Source: Caenorhabditis elegans
Lineage: Eukaryota; Nematoda; Chromadorea; Rhabditida; Rhabditidae
Reading direction: 5' to 3'
Assembly: GCF_000002985.6 (NCBI RefSeq)
Contig: NC_003283.11
Span: forward strand, 15,005,501 to 15,069,500
DNA length: 64,000 nucleotides
Program-made: the position numbers and the translations under genes
In this document: piece after piece, positions 58,573 through 64,000 of the stretch
How the letters are laid out: every line of letters begins with the position of its first letter
Position numbering within the stretch: position 1 is the first letter of the stretch
Notes under the pieces: generated by a model
The model's input: the letters and a program-made list of their open reading frames with translations, nothing else
Databases searched by the model: none
Told to the model about the DNA's origin: nothing

Positions 58573-60809
58573 TGAGAGTTTTTTGCTGAAAATCAATAAA
58601 TTGGATTAGGTGTGATTGTGAATGTGGTGGGAAAAGTGAGAAAAGAAGAAGAACGAATTATTGTAGTAGAACTATTACATCACCACACACACACAGACAA
58701 CAATAACCGGAAAAAATGGGAAAGAATGAAACGGAAGTTTGAAGAGATGATGATGATGGTATGAATGAAATGGAAATTGTGAAAGTTTTTTTGTTGTTTC
58801 TCGTTCGTTCGTCTTCCTTTTTTCATTTCATTATTGCTATAACATTCTCGGCAATTTGATGTTGAAAAGTAATAGGAAAACTGAAATTAAAACCTCGGAT
58901 TTGAAAAGTTTTCAGGCTGAAATTGATTCTAAAGTGGAGTAGCAAATTTTTTGGGCAGCTATCTTTAGCTGAAATGTTCAAATTTGCCAACCTCTCAGAG
59001 CCACAACGGTCGAAAAATCAATATTTATGTATTAAAGCTCCTTTGTTTTGCAAATTTCGGTCGTTTATATCTAATTTTTTGATAATTTAGGCACATTTTC
59101 AGTCAATAGGTGTACAAACTAACAGAAAAATAATGTAAAAACTTTAGAAATCCTCTAAACGAGACAGTAATTGGATAAATATTAATTCCGGCCGCTAGGA
59201 ATGGGACAAATTGGCCGAATTTGAGATTTTAGTTGAATTTATATATTTTTATTTAAATAACATAAGAATTTTTAAAAAATCAGTCCTAAAACAGACTAAT
59301 TCTTAATTGTTTATATATATATATATTTATCCTAATATGAATGATTCATAGTTTTAGAAAAAGTGAAATGAAAAAATATATTTAGATGAATCATAGTTTT
59401 TTTTTTGAAAAAAAAACTATATATTCAAAATAATCAACTTTCGTTTTTAATGAAGAATTATGCAATTATTTTCGAAATTGGCCAAAATTAAAAAAAAAGC
59501 AATTTTCAAGTTTTTTTTTGGAAATATTTAAAATAGGAATCGACAAGGAATAAAGTTTTCAAAAAAAAGACAAAAACTTTTCGCCAAAAAAAAAATCAGA
59601 ACAAAGAAGGGCGCAGGACGAGAAAAAAAAGGAAATGTTGGTGACGATGAGGGTGGGGGTAGAGCGTTGGGGGGTGTCCGTTGATGCCCTTGAGAAAATT
59701 ATCGATTCGGGAGTCTGCCCCCGGCTGTCCTCTCCCCAAATTGTGTGCGTGTGGCCAACTACCACCCAACACATTCTTCTTGTTGCGCAGACTAACAGCA
59801 CCAGCGTCAGCGCCTAAGAACAATGGACACATGAAATGACTGGAGCTTCTTCACGGGAGGGCGCCTGAGATGATTTGGTGGGGGGTCTATGTGGGTTTTA
59901 ACGAGGAAAAAGAAAAAAGGAAAGGACGACCGGGCACACCAACTTTCGAGTCAACTGATAGAGAAGGAAAAAGCGAAACAAATAGACCGTCTTGAGACGA
60001 AGAGCACAAAATTCCGGCCCTGAGAGTGGCGCCGCGCAAACCAACCAGATGATGGGGAGCCGACCGCCGCCGCAAGGACCGGTCTTTGTGGAGAGTTGAC
60101 GTGTTTTGCGTGCACCGGTACACTAGAGACGCGTCAACTGCATAGTTGGCGCAGCTTTTGTTGGGCTTTCAGAATATTTTTCTGTTATTTCAGTAATGGA
60201 AACTTTTCAGCTTATGTAAATCGGGCAAAATTATGCTTTTTCACTATTTTTAAGCTTAATTCTTTTTTTAAAAATCGATTTTAATGCAATTTTGCATTAA
60301 TTTTAATTTTAAAAGTTTTGAAATGAGCTAGAAGAGAGAACGAAAACAGAAAAGTAAGGAGAAACAAAAACTTCGACTGGTTCTGTTTGCAAACAAAATC
60401 TAAACTACAGTGGTAAATTTTAAAGGAACATATTGAACTCTCTAAACTTGGTCCTACAACGAAGTGCGCTAAAATTCATGAAAATGATATTATTTTTATT
60501 TAAACTTTTCAGAAAAAATTTCTTCGCAATTTTTACTGTAAATTGAAAATAGAAATAGAAAAAAGCCTTTTGATTTTGCTCATTTCCTACTCAAATTCCA
60601 GTTTGTTTACGAAAAGAAAGTACGGTTTGCAAACCGTAGTTCGGTGCAATTTGTCGTAATGGTGAACTTACGTATCTGAGCTCTCGCTTTTTTATTTTGA
60701 TTTATCGACTTTGGCATTCTCGAAATTGTTGTTCTTTTGCATTTTCTTTTGCATAAAACGCTTTTTTCTTCTCTAAAAATTAAACATTTTCTTACAGGTA
60801 ACAGGAACT
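58573..60809. other. Divergent rap-2/otub-1 upstream region
   Basis: 2.2 kb. A (CA)n-like run lies at 58681-58700. The stretch 59640-60130 is notably G+C-rich for this genome, with G-runs (GGGGGGTGTCC) and a GCCGACCGCCGCCGC segment, and probably contains promoter or 5' UTR sequence of one or both genes. Open frames there run on both strands and lack splice support, so I do not call a gene. A noncoding first exon of otub-1 could lie here. Confidence 0.45.
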
Positions 60810-61714
60810 ATGGCCAATGAACCCCAAAAATCTGATGATAACGGTCAGGCTGCGGAGGCTGTGGTGACTGATGACGAAATAGTTTTGCAGGACCAACAGT
60901 TGAAGACAATTGAAGATGAGGTTTGTTATTTTCCAATAGAAACGTTTAAATTATTCTTCTAATTTTCCAGCAAAAATCTGTTCCACTTGTTGCCACTTTA
61001 GCACCATTCTCTATTCTTTGTGCTGAATACGACAACGAAACATCGGCTGCCTTCCTTTCTAAAGCGACTGAGCTTAGTGAAGTGTATGGAGAGATCCGCT
61101 ACATTCGTGGAGACGGAAACTGCTTCTATCGTGCAATTCTCGTTGGACTTATTGAGATAATGCTGAAAGATCGAGCCAGACTCGAAAAATTCATTGCGAG
61201 TAGCAGGGATTGGACTCGGACACTTGTTGAACTTGGATTTCCGGATTGGACCTGCACAGATTTCTGTGACTTCTTTATCGAATTCCTTGAGAAAATCCAC
61301 AGTGGAGTGCATACCGAGGAAGCTGTTTACACGATTTTGAATGATGATGGCTCTGCTAATTATATTCTCATGTTCTTCCGTCTCATAACTTCAGCATTTT
61401 TGAAACAAAACTCAGAAGAATATGCTCCATTCATTGATGAGGGAATGACAGTGGCTCAATATTGCGAACAGGAAATCGAGCCAATGTGGAAAGATGCCGA
61501 TCATCTGGCAATTAATTCTTTGATCAAAGCCGCCGGCACAAGAGTTCGCATCGAATACATGGACCGTACTGCTGCTCCGAACGGTGGTTGGCATTACGAC
61601 ATTCCATCTGACGATCAACAAATTGCTCCGGAGATCACACTTCTCTATCGTCCAGGCCACTACGATGTCATTTACAAAAAGGATTCGACTGAAGCCTCTG
61701 AAATTGAGAATTGA
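60810..61714 (+). CDS. otub-1: OTUB-1, OTU-family deubiquitinase
   Basis: This is a cysteine protease that cleaves ubiquitin chains (K48-linked in the family) and can inhibit E2 enzymes. Exons 60810-60920 (37 codons) and 60971-61714 (247 codons plus stop) give 284 residues, the length I recall for C. elegans OTUB-1. The N-terminus is acidic and flexible (MANEPQKSDDNGQ). The catalytic motif is GDGNCFYRA with Cys88, and the catalytic His is in RPGHYDVIY near the C-terminus. The start follows an ACAG acceptor five bases upstream, consistent with trans-splicing. It is the first gene of a possible operon: the next start is 260 bp downstream. Confidence 0.95.
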
Positions 61715-61973
61715 TTTCATTTTACTGTAAATTTTTCAACCGATTCTCTTGTCTTCTCTCCCGATGTGCTCTCTCTTTCTCATCACCACTCCTTTTTTCA
61801 TAATCGTATTTATTTTGCCAGTGATATGCTAGATAAATTGCAAAATTATCTCAAAACCATGATTTATTAACCACTAATTCGAATTGTTTTTGTGTGGATT
61901 TCACTATTAACATACTACTAACATATTGTCCATGATTTGAAGAATTTTTTATTTAAAAATGTAGGCAGACAGA

Positions 61974-62974
61974 ATGAGATCAATACCGATGGAAGAGGAT
62001 GATTCGATGGACGACGCCGACGACGAAGGAAACTTGAAAATGGCAGTTGGAGCAACAAATACGAAGAAGAAAATGATTTATTCAAGAAAAATATTTGCAG
62101 TTGTATCTGTAATTTTCTTGATTTACGCTATCGGTAAGATTTTTTTTTAATTTCTAATGACATTAATCAAAAATCTTTTGCCTTATTTGACCCAAAATGC
62201 CCACATTTTTAACAATCTAAATAATTTTAAGGCGGCTCAAAACTCAAAAAAGACTACTTTTTAGCTAAAATTTTCAATCAATTTTATTAACTTTTTCGTA
62301 GCACAACCCCAGGAAATTGAGAAAATTAAAAGCCGTTAAAAATTTTTTTTTTGAAAAAACCCTTATTGATATTCAGCTTTCTTCGGTCATTTTGAATTTA
62401 ATTTCAGCTCAAATTTATCAAAACTCAAAATTTTATTTCAGGAAACATGACGCTGTTCATCACACCAGGAGTTCGCGAGTTTGTCCAACAATTCAAGATC
62501 TTCCTCTATCTCTGCGTCCCTTTGCCTATAATTTCAAAAATCCTGATTTCTGGCGTCGAACGTGTTTCCCATCCACCGAAGCTTCATCTCATAATTCCAG
62601 TATTCCTAGTACATTTACTTGCGATCTTCCTCTCTGCCACCACTTTATCTCTAACTTTCGACACTGAACTCGTCTATTTCAGTTGTTTTATAATATTCAT
62701 GAATACTGGCCAACTTGTATTTTATACACTTCAGAATTATTTAGTTTTAACCCCACTGAAAATGTTAATTCTTCTGATAGCCACCTCCTCGCTCAATTCA
62801 ATTTTCCTTCAAATCCTTCTCTCAATCTTTGTTTTCCCTTACTTTGAAGTTGTAACATTATCAACAATTATTTCATTCTACATTCATTTTAACAATGCCT
62901 TTTTCATGAACCATCTCAGCTCCTGTGACTGGCCAGTGGCAACGGTTTGGATTTTTAGTCGCGTTCCTGTGTAA
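61974..62974 (+). CDS. Multi-pass membrane protein, unknown function
   Basis: Two exons: 61974-62133 and 62442-62974, encoding about 230 residues. The cytosolic N-terminus is acidic (MEEDDSMDDADDEGN), followed by a basic stretch (TNTKKKMIYSRK). About six to seven hydrophobic segments follow (FAVVSVIFLIYAI, FLYLCVPLPIISKILI, LIIPVFLVHLLAIFLSA, VYFSCFIIFMNTGQLVF, MLILLIATSSLNSIFLQILLSIFVF, and one near the C-terminus). No channel, receptor or transporter signature is recognised. The spacing (260 bp after otub-1, 216 bp before the J-protein start) and shared strand suggest an operon with its neighbours. Confidence 0.82.
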
Positions 62975-63189
62975 TTTTTAAAAACTTCTTGTGTTTTTGT
63001 TTTTTTCGATTCCCTTTTATTGCATGCTTTAATGTATTAAAAATACAGAATATCCAATAAAAACTGAATTAAAAAAAAACAATTATATTCTTATTTGAAG
63101 ATTCTAAATGGTTCTAAACCGCAGCATACGTTTTTCAGATCAGGTTTGAACAAATTTTTGAACATTGGTAATTTCAGCATTAATAGTAT

Positions 63190-63968
63190 ATGGCAAAATT
63201 CATTCAAAAACGATTATTCGCATCATACATCATCAGAAAAAACTACTACGAGATAATTGGAGTTTCTGCTTCTGCCACGAGACAGGAAATTAGAGATGCA
63301 TTTTTGAAAAAGACCAAGCAGGTTTCAGAAAGCTGATTTAAATTTAAAAAATAAAACATTTCCAGCTTCACCCAGACCAGTCTCGAAAATCTTCAAAAAG
63401 TGATTCGCGAGTTGGATGGGCTACTGGTTCTTCTGAAACCGAACAATTTATGCTTGTGAAGGAGGCGTATGATGTTCTCAGAAATGAAGAAAAACGAAAA
63501 GAATACGATTTAGCGTTTAGTAGAGAAGGCGGTTTTTTAATGGAGGTATTTTATTAGAAAAGATTTGAGAATTATATATTTTTTCCAATTTCCAGGCGAC
63601 GCATAAAACTCAAGAAATGTCAACTCAGAGGAGGAATATTCAAAGAGCTGAATGGAGTGCTGATGTGATACCTGATGCAAAAAGGAATTCGAAAAAAGTT
63701 GTATATTCCCATTTTAGGTATTAAAGCTAATTCGCTGGCAACAATTTTTCAGTAAATTCTTTATTTTTCAGAAATCCCGAAGATGAATACCTCCGGGAAA
63801 AGCAGAAAAATCGAATGCTCGTCGTTTTAGCAGCAACTGTCATGGCTTTAATAGGGGCCAATATTGTTTATATTAGGTTCGTATCCTGGTTATTTAGCAT
63901 TAAACTTAATCTGTAAACGTTTTTTTTCCAGGAAACTACAAGCGGATCGCCTTTCGAAGCCGGTTTAG
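63190..63968 (+). CDS. dnj-4: DNAJC4-like J-domain protein with C-terminal membrane segment
   Basis: The start at 63190 gives MAKFIQKRLFASYIIRKNYYEIIGV: a basic amphipathic N-terminus, possibly a mitochondrial signal, leading straight into the J domain. The J domain is NYYEIIGVSASATRQEIRDAF, with the HPD tripeptide at the start of the second exon, then an insert rich in Ser and helix III (FMLVKEAYDVLRNEEKRKEYD). Exons follow encoding a polar region (STQRRNIQRAEWSADV) and a single membrane span (MLVVLAATVMALIGANIVYI), ending SKPV at 63966-63968. J proteins stimulate Hsp70 ATPase through HPD. The domain order matches DNAJC4; dnj-4 (C01G10.12) is from memory. It may be the third gene of an otub-1 operon. 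An AATAAA at about 63988 gives a very short 3' UTR. Confidence 0.85.
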
Positions 63969-64000
63969 GATTTTCATTGTTTTGTAAAATAAAGATTTTT

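Noticed and set aside
59596-60123. Overlapping frames on both strands in the G+C-rich otub-1 upstream region
   Set aside because: Open frames there follow from base composition; no domain, splice pair or start context favours one strand.

Overview
This window is nuclear DNA of a nematode, almost certainly Caenorhabditis elegans chromosome V, or a nearly identical strain. Genes have many short introns (often 45-60 bp) with TTTCAG acceptors and GTAAG/GTGAG donors. Intergenic DNA is AT-rich. I recognise from memory a run of known neighbours: nmr-2, obr-2, cng-1, sdc-3, mcm-3, rap-2, otub-1 and a DNAJC4-like J protein (probably dnj-4). Exon boundaries were read by eye and not confirmed with transcripts.

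Layout. 1-8.7 kb holds the 3' end of an unrecognised gene, an NMDA-type glutamate receptor subunit (nmr-2, minus) with a telomere-like repeat in an intron, and a short oxysterol-binding protein (obr-2, minus) with a tRNA-Val inside an intron. 8.7-13.7 kb is AT-rich with no gene seen. 13.7-19.5 kb holds three divergent paralogs that all begin with a myristoylation-like Met-Gly; a dead mariner transposon lies between two of them. 20.3-23.2 kb is a cyclic-nucleotide-gated channel (cng-1, minus). 24-26 kb holds two small genes of unknown function.

26.6-34.4 kb is the most unusual part. A near-perfect inverted duplication has arms of about 2.7 kb around a 1.17-kb spacer. Each arm carries an MSP-domain gene copy and the 3' end of sdc-3, including both zinc fingers. 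A third, direct MSP copy abuts the outer left edge, where its 3' end is cut and joined to sdc-3 sequence. In that copy, 5' exons of unrelated origin appear to splice in frame to the MSP first exon. All three MSP copies of this type carry a frame disruption in my models. The spacer holds a different, intact MSP-domain gene.

33.9-42.3 kb is sdc-3 (minus), the X-dosage-compensation and sex-determination regulator. Then come an RTE-type retrotransposon fragment (43.8-44.6 kb), an F-box/FTH gene (minus), a secreted metallo-beta-lactamase-fold protein that has lost its metal ligands (48.3-50.7 kb, with a perfect 62-bp palindrome in an intron), a small lysine-rich unknown, mcm-3 (minus), a GPI-type Ly-6-like protein, rap-2 (minus), and a plus-strand run of otub-1, a multi-pass membrane protein and the J protein, spaced closely enough for an operon.

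Most genes here are functionally unrelated. The common theme is local duplication and rearrangement: the sdc-3/MSP palindrome, the Met-Gly trio, and transposon and inverted-repeat debris in introns and intergenic DNA.
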